NCBI GenBank assembly: GCA_964036195.1
Contig: OZ038451.1
Coordinates: forward strand, 26,677,927-26,741,926
Length of the DNA stretch: 64,000 bases
Direction: 5' to 3'
Origin: Sphaerolaimus hirsutus
Taxonomy: Eukaryota > Nematoda > Chromadorea > Monhysterida > Sphaerolaimidae
This document shows positions 1-10,066 of the stretch, one piece after another (within the stretch, counting starts at the first letter, position 1; the number at the start of each line of letters is the position of its first letter). The notes below the pieces were generated by a model. It was given only the letters and a program-made list of their open reading frames with translations, was not told the origin of the DNA and made no database searches. The position numbers and the translations under genes were made by a program.

Positions 1-344
1 ATAATAAACATTGCAATTTGACAAAATACGGTACGGTGTTGGATCCAGTTGTAGTAATCGATTTAACCGCTACAAAGTGGATGGAGTTAGTCAAAAGAAT
101 AAAATTGTCACCAAAAAGCAGAGTTGATTAAACATTTAACGTGAATTTTAATTACGTGATTTGAACTGCCAATCCCATCTATTTTCTTTCCAGTGAGGGG
201 ATAACAGTTCCTCATTCCGGCCAACTCTACGAAGTTTGAATACAACGTAATTTTTGGTGAGAATTAATCTATCTGAAATTCAATAGAGTTTGAGGCGATT
301 TTATATAAAGCAAGTACTTAGTTTCAACTTTTGATGCCACAAAA
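1..344. other. intronic sequence left of the first MITE
   Basis: AT-rich sequence within the dia intron that follows the 572-723 exon. I see no exon, RNA gene or clear repeat boundary here. Confidence 0.4.
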
Positions 345-507
345 GGGCCCACACACGCTATTTGACATCGACACCAAATGTCAACTGGTGCCGATCCCGA
401 TTCAAAGCTTGCTGACGAGTGGAAGAAAGACGTTCAAACGCAATCTTTGAATTAGGAACGGAACCAGTTGACATTTGGTGTCGATGTCAACTAGCGTGTG
501 TGGGGTC
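345..507. mobile_element. fold-back MITE, CACACGCTAGTTGACATC family, copy 1
   Basis: Inverted ends of about 45 bases (CACACACGCTATTTGACATC at the left, its complement at the right) flank a short spacer. AAA lies on both sides, fitting a 3-bp target duplication. GGCCC-type ends with 3-bp duplications suggest a PIF/Harbinger-derived MITE. Other copies are at 2655, 14377, 27795 and 36731. Confidence 0.75.
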
Positions 508-571
508 AAAATCACAACCTCAAAACCCCCAATCAATCAAACAAAAGCCTCAACCATACACCAAAACTTAC

Positions 572-723
572 CCATTGTGCGGAAAGTCGTTGTCCTGCGT
601 GAGCACGCACATGACGCCCAGTATCCGGTCGCATTCGGTCATGCACTGGGGGTTCTCGACGATTAGCGCCCGCACTAAAATGCCCGCAGTGTGGGGGTTC
701 TCGAACAGCATCAGCAGACCCGG
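572..723 (-). CDS. dia: dia coding exon 5 (FH3 continuation)
   Basis: 152 bases; acceptor CCCCCGCGCAG, donor GTAAGT, ending in phase 2. It encodes PGLLMLFENPHTAGILVRAL and ENPQCMTECDRILGVMCVL, matching the armadillo helix that follows the NN(K/T) motif in other Dia proteins. The next exon lies left of the window. An MITE (about 776-1010) occupies most of the intron between this exon and the preceding one. Confidence 0.85.
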
Positions 724-3700
724 CTGCGCGGGGGTGAAAAATACAATTAGGTACAACTTGTACTTCTGGGGTGAGGGGGCAGTCCTAGACCCTGTAAAAT
801 GTCATGTAAAAAACCCTCTAAAGTGTCATGTGTATCCTAATCCTACGTTTTTGTATCCACATCGTACGTTTGAAAATATAGAATATAAGGTTAGATTTGG
901 ATACAGAAACATAAGATTTGGATACCATAGAATAATATTTGGATACACATGGCACTTTAAAGGGTCTTCTGTACGACACATGACATTTTGCACGGTCCGG
1001 GACCGGCACCGAAATTGTAAAAGTGAAGTGACGAACCCTGTTATTGCTGAAAGCCCTGATGCACTTGACACACTCATACTGTGCCGCCAGCGCCAAATCC
1101 TTAGCCGTGCTCGAAGCCAAACCATTGCCCGTTCTCAATTGGTCGCTCAATCGTTTCAAATGATCCAAGAGTAGGTTGAGGCCGGCGGGGCCGAAGGCGC
1201 GCACCCAGGACACGGGATTGGAACTGAGCGACACGCGCAGCCCCTCGAGGAGGCGCAGCAGCTCCACGCCGTACATGTCGCGCTGGCGGAGCGCCTCGGC
1301 GTACTCGTGCGGCTGCTGGCCGCGCGCGTCGGACGCCTGCGGAAAGTTAGGGTTGGCACTAGGGTTGGGGAACCGAACCGACCCGAACCGAACCGAGAAC
1401 CGAGCACTATTTTGGAACCGAGAACCGGAACAGAGCTTGAGAACCGAACCGGAACCGAGAACCAGCACTTATACCCGGAACCGAAGTAAATACCCGAAAG
1501 AACCGAAATTTTCTAGGAATCTTTAAGTTTTTAAACAGCATTTTTTCAACACCTACATCTAACCCGTTAAACAGCAGCTGAACATCTTGGTGCATGTTCA
1601 GAATTGCAAAATTCATCTGTTTGCAAAATGATTGCGCGGGAGCGTGTAATTTCACATATACTCCAGCGACATTACACCTTACAATGAAATCTACCATATC
1701 CCACCCTGAATAAAAGAACAAACATAAAAAAATTTCCATCATATTTATCAAATTGCTTTGATATATATGATGAAATTTTTTTATGTATGTTCGTTTATTC
1801 AGATGGGATATGGTAGATTTCATTGTAAGGTGTAATGTCGCTGCAGTATACACATTATCACTGGTAGTAGTTTTCATTGGTTTTGTGGCAGTTTTAACTG
1901 TAGTTGGCAAAAGTTATTTATGTTTGTACTCAAAATAATACGCATACTCACTCGCGTACTACATAAATACATTTACGTTTCAACCAGAAAAAATACTAGT
2001 ACTCATTTACTCGTGTACTTTTTGAAAGTACACGAGTACAGAAAACGTATATGTTTGCTTTTACACTTTTTCAAATACCAGTATTATTATAACTGCTCTG
2101 ATTTCTGCATTCTACCATGAAATAATAAGCTGTGATATGCTCCTGTAGTATGAAATATCCAACCAATGTACTTACACATGTAAACTTGGGTATATTGTTT
2201 TTCTGTTGTTCAGCCGATTATTACCTGATACCCGGTTATTTTATTACCCGGAACCGAAATTTTGATCATTTTAGAACCGAAAGAACCGAACCGGAACCGA
2301 GTTAAAGAACCGAACCGAGAACCGGAACCGAAAATTTCAGGAACCGAGAACCGATACCCGAACCGAAATCTTTTGGAACCGAGAACCGAGAACCGGAACC
2401 GAAAATTTTGAAATTCCCAACCCTAGTTGGCACTTGAGATTTTTTGACTGATTTTTTATTTTTATCAAAGGGTGGAAACTGATTTTAAATTTTAAAAATC
2501 AAAAGGCAAAATTTCTGGTAGATTTGCACTAGGCATTTTGCAATTTTTTCGCGCTCAAGCGCGCAATTTCTCATACACATTGGTGGTGTTTTCATGGGGT
2601 TTAGGGCATTTTTAGTGTCAGAGCTTCCATTTATTCATGCTACCGTGTAACAATGACCCCACACACGCTAGTTGACATCGGCACCAAATGTCAACTGGTT
2701 CCGATCCTAATTCAAAGACTGCGTTTGAACGTCGTTCGTCCACTCGTCAGCAAGCTTTGAATCGGGATTGGCACCAGTTGACATTTGGTGTCGATGTCAA
2801 CTAGAGTGTGTGGGGTCTCTATTTCACAAATCGATAGTTTTGGAGAAGCTACCGTATATCCTAGATTAGTTCGCCGGGGAATCAGTTTTTGTCAGACTTT
2901 TAGTGGGGTGCTATTCGAGGAGGGATTTATTTTTATGGCGGATTTTTCGGCCACATTTTGACCAACCATTGTATAACTATAAATAATGGACAACCATTTA
3001 TAATGGAATATTTATAAACAATGAATTTTGGCAATTTCTACCAGTCAAAACACACAGGACCGTTTCATTCTGTTCCCACTCATCAAACGGGGAAACTATT
3101 CAGGGCGGGTAATTTTCTTCACTTGGCTGGCAGGGGGGCCAATTCAAAGGAGGGGTACTAACAGAAGATTTACGGTAAACCGAATTTCAATCAACGATTG
3201 CCCAAACTTTCTTCAGTAGACCCAAATAAAACCGCGCACCTGCATCTGTCTAAAATGACCCCCGAGCATATTTCTCTTTTTATCATCATGAAACTGCCTG
3301 AGAGGGGCTTTGGCCTCCTCGCCCAGGTTCATGTCGTCGAGCATGATCTCGAAGTACTTGTTGAGCTGGTCGGCGCTGAGCCGCGACGCGTCGAAGTAGC
3401 CCGCTTGTTCAGCGGCAGCGGGCGCCGCGGCCGCGGGTGACGATGCTGGGCCCATTGCGTCCACCGTCCACCCGCGAGAGTCCTGGGAAGGGGGTTTTGA
3501 GATGATTTTGGGGTTTGGGCACTTTTTGGCTTGGGTGACCGGTGTGAGTCGATTGAAGGGGTGTGTGTCGGTGCACAAGTAAACCCGGTGCACAAGTAGC
3601 AAAAGTAGTAGAAGGGCGCCACGGTGCGGCGTACTTTGGCGCCCTCAAATGGCACCATTCCATCACTAATCATGTGTATATATGTTGTTTTTGGAGGGGG

Positions 3701-6357
3701 GTCGCAGGGGTTCAATATATGGGGGTTTTCAAGCTTTAGATGGAAACAAGGGAGAAAAATCGCTAGATACATATGTAGATAGCTGGAGCGTTTGGGGGGT
3801 AACCCAACCCCCCATACTAAACCCCTGCAGCGCGCATGAAGACCCAGTGCTCAATTATGGGGGCATACCTAAGCACCGGGTATACATTGGCACCGGACAT
3901 TGTCACTTGTGCACCGGGTTTACTTGTGCACTGGTCCTGCGCCCATTGAAGGCACCAGAACATCTAAATTAGTGAGAACACAGGTGCAAGTCCCACACCC
4001 TGTAAAATGTCAAATGTAATGCAAAGTTTCAAAAGTCATGTAAAATGCCCGGTAAAATGGCAAACGTACGTTGTCACTTACATGAGATTTGACAGGGCAT
4101 TCTACAAGGCCTGGGAACGCCCCTAGGTGAAAATGCAACAAACGCTTACTCACAGAAGTTGGCAGGGACACGTAATCAACTGTGTCGTCTTCCCAAGACA
4201 AACAGCTAAAACAACAGCCCATCCTTTAAAAACATAACTCTCGGAGGCACGTAAAACGTAATCTAATTAGTAGGCACATAACGTGTATAGGCACAAACTA
4301 CAAACATGTCATTACGATGATTATCCAGGTATTTCTTCTACGATTTCTGAATACACCTGCAAAAAAAAATTCAATGACATTACAGCGATGCGCGCGGAAT
4401 AGCACAAATAACGTGGGAACACATCCGTTAGAGGGGTGGGTAGATTATACCTACCCACTATCAGTGTCATGTCGATCGGAACGGAATTTGAAAAATCGGG
4501 ATTTGGGGTTGAAAAATCGGGATTGGAGTCTTGGAGATTCCGGAATCAGGTATGGGAGCGGTATGCCGATCGGAAAATCACGATTTTGGGTTTGAAACGT
4601 GATTTTTTAGTACCGAAGCGGCACATTCACTACGCCAATGAAAACAAGGCACCATGCGCAGCACAGCAAAATTCTCCTTGTCAATACTGCGATAAAATGT
4701 CGAATAAAATATGAACGCCTTATGCCAGGAAACTGTCGACCTCGGCTCGACTGCCGGCGGGAAACTGTCACTTTTTATCTATCAATCTCCTATCTGAATA
4801 TTGATTATTTGTGCAGGTATTGGCGAACGTTAGTAAGTTATTTAGCCAATAAAACAGCGCAGGTGAGTAAATACGCGAGCAAATAAATCAGCACATAGTT
4901 AATTCTGAATGGCGGGATGAGTAAATACACGTTCAAGTTTGTGTGCAGCCGCAGCGAAGTTAGGGTGTCAAAACATTTTTGACGGAAAACGGAAACGGAA
5001 AGAAAATTCAGCGGTCGGAAAACGGAAAAAAATTGCAGTTGCCGGAAAACAAAAACGGAAAAAAATTTCAGCGGCCGGAAAATGGAAACCAAGGCCGGAA
5101 AACCGGAAACGGAAAAATGAAACTTGCACGGAAATGGACAAAAATAGCTGAAATTTCGACGGAAAACGGAAAAAAATGCCTGAAATTTGCTTGAAATGGT
5201 AAAAATAGCTGAAATTTTGATGTAAAATGGTAAAAATGGACATAATTGAAAACCTGCATGCATGTCTACCAGTTTGGCTGAAACAGAAAATGAGACAGTT
5301 GAGCCGGAAAAAGGGAATATGAGGTGGAAAAACAGACAATTTAGCCAGAAAATGGAAAAAAGGTGGAAAAACAGAAAATTTAGCCGGAAAACGGAAATTG
5401 AACCGGAAAAAAACTATAAAAAAACTCGTGGCTGGAAAACGGAACGAAAAATGGAGAGAAAAAAATTCAGCGGCCGGAAAACGAACGGAAAACAGAAAAA
5501 TTTGTCTTCGGAAAACGGAAACGGAAATTTGACACCCTAAGCGAAGTATAAAACTGAAAGCGCGCTACAATAGAAGCAGGTAGTAGGAGTAGCCATTACA
5601 GCAATGCACAAGTGGCAAGCAAACACAGCCGGTGCAAAACAAAGGGCAGAGAAGAGCGCCAGTGCAGAAATGGCGGCGCGGCAACAATCAATTTGGATTG
5701 GACATACCCTCAACTTGACAACCGCTTTCCTCCACTTAGACTTGATAGTGGATTTTCTGTGAAGCGGCAAAATGCTGCGACGCCGCCCTTTTCCCGAACC
5801 TCCATGACTAGAAACCATTATCTCAGGTACGGTGGCGACGTTCTCGTAAACTGGCGATGGCAATTGCTGCGACACAAAAATCGCTACAGCTAAGATATGT
5901 AAATATAATTAGCATTAGTACCGTATTTCTTCTAATAGCAGAGCGCAGTTATATTTTTTTATCAACTTTTTTACCTGCCATTATATTGGAGGTGCCGTTC
6001 AATTAGAGGCTGCCGTTCAATTGGAGGTGCGCGAAAACATGCCAAAACCTGCCGTTCTATTGAGCTAAGCCGTTCTATTAGAGGTATGCCGTTCTATTGT
6101 AGGTGCCGTTCTATTGGAGGTATGCCGTTCTATTAGAAGAAATACGGTAAGTGTAAATAGCGGCGTGAACACACGTGCGGCAACGTGGCGGCGACAAAAT
6201 CCCTAGGATTCAGCTGGTTGCTCTCGTAATAATCCAGATGCCAGCTGCTCCTCCTCGGCAACGTGTGTGGGCGGCGGCTCAATTCAAGATCGACACATTC
6301 CGATGAATCCATCCCATCCTTGCCGCGTTTCATTCTTCGAATCGAATCGCGATTCAT
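572..6357 (-). CDS. dia: diaphanous-related formin, N-terminal part (partial)
   Basis: Diaphanous formins are Rho-activated actin nucleators. The N-terminal GTPase-binding domain and armadillo-like FH3 region shown here keep the C-terminal FH2 domain autoinhibited. Five minus-strand exons join without a frame break: 6357-6175, 5866-5708, 3482-3240, 1336-1037 and 723-572, giving about 345 residues before the window edge. All junctions are phase 0 except the last donor (phase 2). Recognition rests on the motifs DDMNLGEEAKAPLR (GBD), LRVSLSSNPVSWV and GLNLLLDHLKRL (FH3 start), and NNRPGLLMLFENP with GILVRAL. These align by memory to animal Dia blocks such as LRVSLNNNPVSWVQTFG. DAAM and FMNL formins fit less well at the NPVSW motif. 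The ATG at 6357 is preceded by an in-frame TAA 9 bases upstream, which supports it as the start. The downstream FH1, FH2 and DAD regions lie outside the window. The join of the first two exons to the GBD exon is inferred from phase and order. Confidence 0.85.
776..1018. mobile_element. MITE, CAGTCCCGGACCCTGTAAAATG family, in dia intron
   Basis: The left end reads GGGGGCAGTCCTAGACCCTG and the right end CACGGTCCGGGACCGGCACC, inverted relatives. The interior carries short variants of TTTGGATACA and TGTCATGT. It fills most of the 313-base intron between the dia exons at 1037 and 723. No clear target duplication is visible. Related ends recur at 3982, 32811, 36174, 47708 and 48472. Confidence 0.65.
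1037..1336 (-). CDS. dia: dia coding exon 4 (FH3 / armadillo start)
   Basis: Exactly 300 bases, phase 0 at both ends, acceptor CTTTCCGCAG, donor GTTCGT. The 100 residues contain EYAEALRQRDM, LLEGLRVSLSSNPVSWVRAF and GLNLLLDHLKRLSDQ, then a less conserved insert and YECVKCIRAFSNNR. This is the clearest formin signature in the window and identifies the Dia subfamily. A hAT-like element ends 23 bases upstream of this exon's acceptor. Confidence 0.92.
1360..2425. mobile_element. hAT-like element with AACCG-rich arms, TSD GTTGGCAC
   Basis: Ends TAGGGTTGGGGAACC and AATTCCCAACCCTA lie between perfect 8-bp duplications GTTGGCAC (1352-1359 and 2426-2433). Both arms are degenerate repeats of GAACCGAACC. 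The middle contains a nested TATACT MITE and a TACGT-rich fragment. No transposase frame is present. It sits in the intron just upstream of the dia 1037-1336 exon. Confidence 0.85.
1657..1850. mobile_element. fold-back MITE with TATACTCCAGCGACATTAC ends, copy 1
   Basis: An almost complete palindrome of 194 bases whose arms include CTTACAATGAAATCTACCAT and its complement. A second copy is at 18970-19163. The ends in TATA suggest a TA-targeting (Tc1/mariner-like) MITE. It is inserted inside the hAT-like element 1360-2425. Confidence 0.75.
2655..2817. mobile_element. fold-back MITE, CACACGCTAGTTGACATC family, copy 2
   Basis: Same inverted ends and central CGTTTGAACGTCGTTCGTCC spacer as the copies at 14377 and 27795. 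It lies in the dia intron between 1337 and 3239. Confidence 0.75.
2818..3239. other. dia intronic sequence
   Basis: AT-rich intron sequence with no recognisable exon or complete repeat. Confidence 0.4.
3240..3482 (-). CDS. dia: dia coding exon 3 (GTPase-binding domain)
   Basis: 243 bases, 81 codons, phase 0 at both ends. The acceptor is CCCTTCCCAG and the donor GTGCGC. It opens with a Pro/Ala-rich linker, followed by SADQLNKYFEIMLDDMNLG and EEAKAPLRQF, the conserved helix of the Dia GTPase-binding domain (mDia1 has a FEQMLLDMNLNEEKQQPLR block at the same place). The Ala-rich linker gives a local GC peak. Confidence 0.85.
3982..4124. mobile_element. degenerate MITE of the CAGTCC / CCTGTAAAATG family
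   Basis: The left end reads AAGTCCCACACCCTGTAAAATG, followed by variants of AAAAGTCATGTAAAATGCCC. The right end reads GACAGGGCATTCTACAAGGC with GCCTGGGA. It is a weaker match than the copy at 36174 and has no clear target duplication. Confidence 0.5.
4154..4222 (-). CDS. possible alternative first exon of dia
   Basis: A 69-base open stretch begins ATG at 4222 and reads MGCCFSCLSWEDDTVDYV, ending after CTGCCAACTTCT at a strong GTGAGT donor in phase 0. It would splice directly to the GBD exon at 3482. The Gly-2 and clustered cysteines are the pattern of a myristoylated and palmitoylated N-terminus. If used, it would give a membrane-anchored Dia isoform. No upstream exon with matching phase ends before it, which also favours an alternative start. 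It could equally be chance. Confidence 0.4.
4961..5539. mobile_element. hAT-like element with GGAAAACGG arms, TSD AGCGAAGT
   Basis: Ends TAGGGTGTCAAA and TTTGACACCCTA are flanked by perfect 8-bp duplications AGCGAAGT (4953-4960 and 5540-5547). The 579-base body is almost wholly degenerate purine-rich GGAAAACGGAAA words on the plus strand, so the open frames across it are compositional. The same family at 42824-44775 carries a retroelement frame. Confidence 0.88.
5708..5866 (-). CDS. dia: dia coding exon 2 (basic region)
   Basis: 159 bases, phase 0 at both ends. The acceptor is TGTGTCGCAG and the donor GTATGT. The 53 residues include YENVATVPE and a strongly basic stretch (KGRRRSILPLHRK, then KSKWRKAVVKLR). 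Dia proteins of other animals also have a basic segment before the GTPase-binding domain, which is consistent with this placement but is not sequence homology. Confidence 0.6.
5920..6148. mobile_element. MITE with ACCGTATTTCTTCTAATAG ends, in dia intron 1
   Basis: Inverted ends ACCGTATTTCTTCTAATAG and CTATTAGAAGAAATACGGT flanked by TA. The interior repeats GCCGTTCTATTGGAGGT. It makes up 229 of the 308 bases of the first dia intron. A related copy is at 28435-28822. Confidence 0.75.
6175..6357 (-). CDS. dia: dia coding exon 1 (start codon)
   Basis: 183 bases, 61 codons, starting MNRDSIRRMKRGKDG and ending at CTGCCGCAC before a GTGTGT donor (phase 0). Rich in Arg, Ser and acidic residues; no known domain is visible. 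An in-frame TAA just upstream and no AG between it and the ATG make this an initiator exon. Assignment to dia rather than a separate gene is by orientation and phase and would need a transcript. Confidence 0.6.
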
Positions 6358-6499
6358 GCGGCCAAATTACGTTCAGCGAACGATTTGACAAACTGAATCG
6401 ACCTTGGAACGTTGGACGAGCGGGCGACCAGCCGATGTTTCAGCAACAATTTGGATGCAGATAAGCGGCCGGCGCTAGTCATAACATGGGGGCCCGGCC

Positions 6500-6913
6500 C
6501 AGGGACGTATCCAGGATTTTTGAGCGGGGGGGGGGGGGCTGCTTGTTTACGGAGGCCGGCGAACGGGGGGGGGGCTCAGCCCCCCCCCCCTAAAATTTTA
6601 CCTACAGGGTGGCCGAATGGCGCCATTAGTAGGCGCCACGCCATGGCGCCATTGGCGTTGGCGCCAGTGCCATGAAACGCCGTATATGTATGTAAATACA
6701 GCAAAAGCACACCGTTGAGTATATTTATAAACGATTTGCGGCCACAGGGAGCAAACCTGATTAAAATACGTCATGTCTGGTGAAAAATGCGCGCTGGCGC
6801 GCAAAATTTTTTACACTGACGTTAAAAAAGTCGCATTTTCAGGTCACTTTCTGGTCTCACCCTGGGAAGGGGGCGGCTGCAGCCCCCCCCCGCCCCCCCT
6901 GGATACGGCCCTG
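6500..6913. mobile_element. hAT-like MITE, CAGGGACGTATCCAGG ends, TSD GCCCGGCC
   Basis: Ends CAGGGACGTATCCAGG and CCTGGATACGGCCCTG lie between perfect 8-bp duplications GCCCGGCC (6492-6499 and 6914-6921). Poly-G and poly-C tracts sit just inside each end, and a GGCGCCA-rich segment and TATATGTATGTAAAT lie within. It is in the region upstream of the dia start codon. Confidence 0.9.
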
Positions 6914-7488
6914 GCCCGGCCGTTCAGCGCGAACGAAAAAACACGGCCTCTCTATTTTTTTTCGTTCTATTTACGTGCAGAGACACCTTTGGACAGCTGA
7001 ATATTTCACAAAATACAGCGACCGGTGTCGATGAAAGCGGACAGGGAACACTATAAATATATAGCTACATGAATACACACGGAAACATTGTGCACAGAAC
7101 GGGCGAGCGGTGCTTAACAAAAAAAAAACAGCGCTATATATTACACGCGGCGGCATTTACACGCAGGTGCAGTTTACCATTTCTATTTACATGCAAACTT
7201 ATACTGTACACGATAATTCAATTAGAGCCGGTAGAATTCCTAGTACGTGATAACAAGCGCGTTATCGCACGGCCGTATCGCTAACATGAAACGTGATTCA
7301 ATTCAGGTGCGCCGGGTGTTACGCATTCGATTAAAATTTGCGAAACACCCAGCTACAGGCTGACACGCGGTTTTGGCATGTGGAAGCATAAACAGGGCAT
7401 AGATATGCATTAAAAAGACAACAGATTGATGCACCGGGGACCACTACGCACCATGTCAAGATATTAGAAAGATCGCAAGAGACCGGCT

Positions 7489-8036
7489 TTAGTTGAGGCG
7501 TTTGGTTCCGTAACTCGATAAACGCCAAAGTGAAAAAAAGTGAGTTAAGTGCATATCTGATATATATATATATACTTTTTCTTAAAAAAAAAAAAAATTA
7601 CGTAAATATCTCATACCGTTCCTGAGATACAGAGACACCGATTTTTGAAAAACATGTAAATTTTCATCCGAAACTCGATATCTCCACCATCAAAATGATG
7701 AATGTTCACTCGAAACTCGATAACTCCATAAATATCTATCATATTTTTCACTCGAAACTCGATAACTCCACTGAAAAAACGTTGCATCCGAAACTCGTGA
7801 TAAATTTATAGGAAAATGGCTTAACTGGGCAAAATACCCATACAAAAATGAAGTTTGCATCCGAAACTCGTTAATTGTAATTATGGAAAATGTAGCAAAA
7901 TTCGTTGGCTTCTCAAAAAGTATTGGGCAAGGGTTGTCATTCAAAGCGTGCCCGCTCAGGCCACTCTCAAAGTTTCAAATGCAATTTTCACAAAACTGAA
8001 AAACATGGAGTTATCGAGTTTCGGAAGCAAACTCCT
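7489..8036. repeat. interspersed CGAAACTCGATAACTCC repeats
   Basis: At least seven copies of CGAAACTCGATAACTCC or close variants occur between 7668 and 7875. Inverted copies lie at each end (GTAACTCGATAAACGCC near 7510 and GGAGTTATCGAGTTTCGG at 8008). A TA microsatellite is at about 7557-7574. This is probably a MITE with internal repeats; its boundaries are not resolved. Confidence 0.55.
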
Positions 8037-8044
8037 CAGTTGTA

Positions 8045-8690
8045 AGCAGGGGTTTAGTGGATTTGGACACCTCCGGGGGTAGGGTTGTAAGTTCCGGTTC
8101 TCGCTTCCAAAAGATTTAGGTTCAGGGGTTCAGATTTAGATTTAGGTTCTAGATTTTGACCCTCCGGGGGTAGGGTGGATAGCAAATCGCTCCTCCGGAG
8201 GGATAAGTAGCTTAAACACAAAAAAAAAATTTTTTTTTTGGGGGGGGTGTTCGCGGGGGTTCAATATAGGCTTTTTCGAGGTATAGAAGGAAGAATGTGG
8301 ATAAAATCCCTAAAAGTAGGTGAAAATGGTTAAAAATGGGTAGTTAAGCACAATAGTACTAAAATAGCTGAAAATAGGCAGTTAGACACATGAACTAGTG
8401 ATTTTGGAGGTGGAAAACTATAAAAAGGTATGAAAAAAGGGTGTGAAGTGCCACAAAAATTGCTGCAGGTAGAGAGCTGGTCGATTGGGGGGGGGGGTCG
8501 AAAAATAGTAGCCAAAAGTTTTGCATCATCAGAATAAATAGACCGCTGAGCGACCTCCTGGATAGATAGACCGCTGGAGCGTTTGGGGGTAACCTATTGA
8601 TTTTTGGTAATATACTTACAGATATTGCACCTACGAGAACCACCCCACAGAAAATTTTTCAGCTTAGTATCCCTCCGGAGGAACGATTTA
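8045..8690. repeat. degenerate CTCCGGAGGGATA / TAGATAGA repeat block
   Basis: This stretch has the same words as the bounded element at 8731-9133 (CTCCGGAGGGATAGATAGCT, AAAATAGCTGAAAATAGGCAG and a poly-G tract). It looks like a rearranged second copy without clear ends. An inverted relative lies at 38066-38530. Confidence 0.5.
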
Positions 8691-8730
8691 GGTACTATGT
8701 AAATATCTGAACACCCGCAGTGGTCCAAAT

Positions 8731-9133
8731 CAGGGGTATCTTGAATTTTGACCCTCCGAGTGGTTGGATAGATAGAAAATTGCTCCTCCGGAGGGATAGA
8801 TAGCTGAAAAAATTTCTGGGGGGGTTGGGGGGGGTTGTGGTGGTTCGATATATAGGCTTTTTCGGGGCATAGAAGGAAGAAAAGGGAGAAAAATCGCTAA
8901 ACGTAGGTGTAAAATAGCTCAAAATGGGTATACAAGAGCATATAGTACTTAAAATAGCTGAAAATAGGCAGTTCGACGCATGAACTAGTGATTTTGGAGG
9001 TGAAAATCTACATATAGGTATGAAAAATAGCGATTTTGAGCGAAAATTGGGGTATAGTTTCTGAAAAATCGCTCCAGATAGATAGATACCTGGGCGGTTT
9101 AGGGGGGGGTAACCCCCCCATGCGAGACCCCTG
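8731..9133. mobile_element. hAT-like element, CAGGGGTATC ends, TSD GTCCAAAT
   Basis: CAGGGGTATCTTGAATTTTG at the left and GCGAGACCCCTG at the right are flanked by perfect 8-bp duplications GTCCAAAT (8723-8730 and 9134-9141). The arms hold GATAGATAG and CTCCGGAGG words. No coding capacity. Confidence 0.85.
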
Positions 9134-9182
9134 GTCCAAATATACACGACCCCTGCCAGGACCACTTTCCAAACAGACAAAC

Positions 9183-9320
9183 CTTTCCATTGGACTGCTC
9201 AGGGCCGGAATATAATCCCAAATCGGTAGCGAGACGGGGCCGGTCTCGTCCAGCACGGTGACCGGCACTTTTTGGCCCGTTGCCAGCGCCACCGCGGAAC
9301 GTTTCCGACACTTTGTCCAG
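9183..9320 (-). CDS. isolated exon of an unidentified gene
   Basis: 138 bases open between an acceptor ATTTCGCGTCGCAG and a GTTTGT donor, phase 2 at both ends, so the exon length is a multiple of three. The peptide includes SAVALATGQKVPVTVLDET and SLPIWDYIPALSSPMER. Codon use looks protein-like and differs from the flanking repeats. I do not recognise the family and could not find its partner exons. It lies upstream of dia on the same strand; dia starts at its own ATG, so this is probably a different gene or a non-canonical 5' exon. Confidence 0.45.
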
Positions 9321-9610
9321 CTGCGACGCGAAATATGATGCCATCAAAAACGATGTACTTAAATGTATTCACTTGTATTCACATTTATGTGCATAAGTGA
9401 ATGCTGATAGTGGAATTAACTAAATGTCTTCATAATGGGAATCTTGAAAGGATGGTATAAACGAAGATCCATTGCCGTAAACACGGGTTTGGCAATTTTC
9501 CAACAGAAGTGATGGAGGCTGAACAAAAGTAAAATGCTACAGAGGAACAGTGGCCTGAACAATACAGCAAATCGCATATGAATTATCGACAGCAAAAATT
9601 CGGGATGGTG

Positions 9611-9802
9611 TATACTCGGCGGGTATCACACTCAGTATGGAAACTTACCTAACTCATCTGAATAATGAACCAAAAATTATACTGTTTTTCATTATTATGT
9701 TTAGTTTATGGCATAGAATAATTAATTACGAAATTTATCACAAGATGTCATTCATCAAATTATGGCAGGATTCTGCTCATACTTTGCGAGCGCCGAGTGT
9801 AT
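9611..9802. mobile_element. MITE with TATACTCGGCGG ends
   Basis: TATACTCGGCGGG at the left and CGCCGAGTGTATA at the right are inverted. The interior has AATAATTAATTACG and ATGATGAAT-like words shared, in reverse orientation, with 61625-61830. Confidence 0.6.
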
Positions 9803-10066
9803 AGAATTTAGGATATACCGTATTTCCTCGAAATACCCCCAGGGGGTTTATCTTTCAGAGTGAGAATTTTTAGGGGGGGGGGTTAAACGAGGGGGTTTAT
9901 TATTTCGCCAGAAATGTTTTGAAATCCCAGTACTAAATTGTCATATGAAATTCATTTCGAGGGGGGGGGGGGTATTTCGAGCAGGGACGTTTCCATGATT
10001 TTTGAGCGGGGGGGGGGGGGCTGCTTGTTTTCGGAGCCCGGCGAGTGGGGGGGGGGGGCTCAGCCC

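Noticed and set aside
4968-5540. Several overlapping frames of 60-140 codons on both strands
   Set aside because: They lie wholly in degenerate GGAAAACGG / CCGTTTTCC arms of a hAT-like element; amino-acid composition follows the repeat word and there are no splice sites.
7668-7875. Spaced CGAAACTCGATAACTCC copies considered as a CRISPR array
   Set aside because: Unequal spacing, variant units and inverted copies at the ends fit an internally repeated MITE in a eukaryote.
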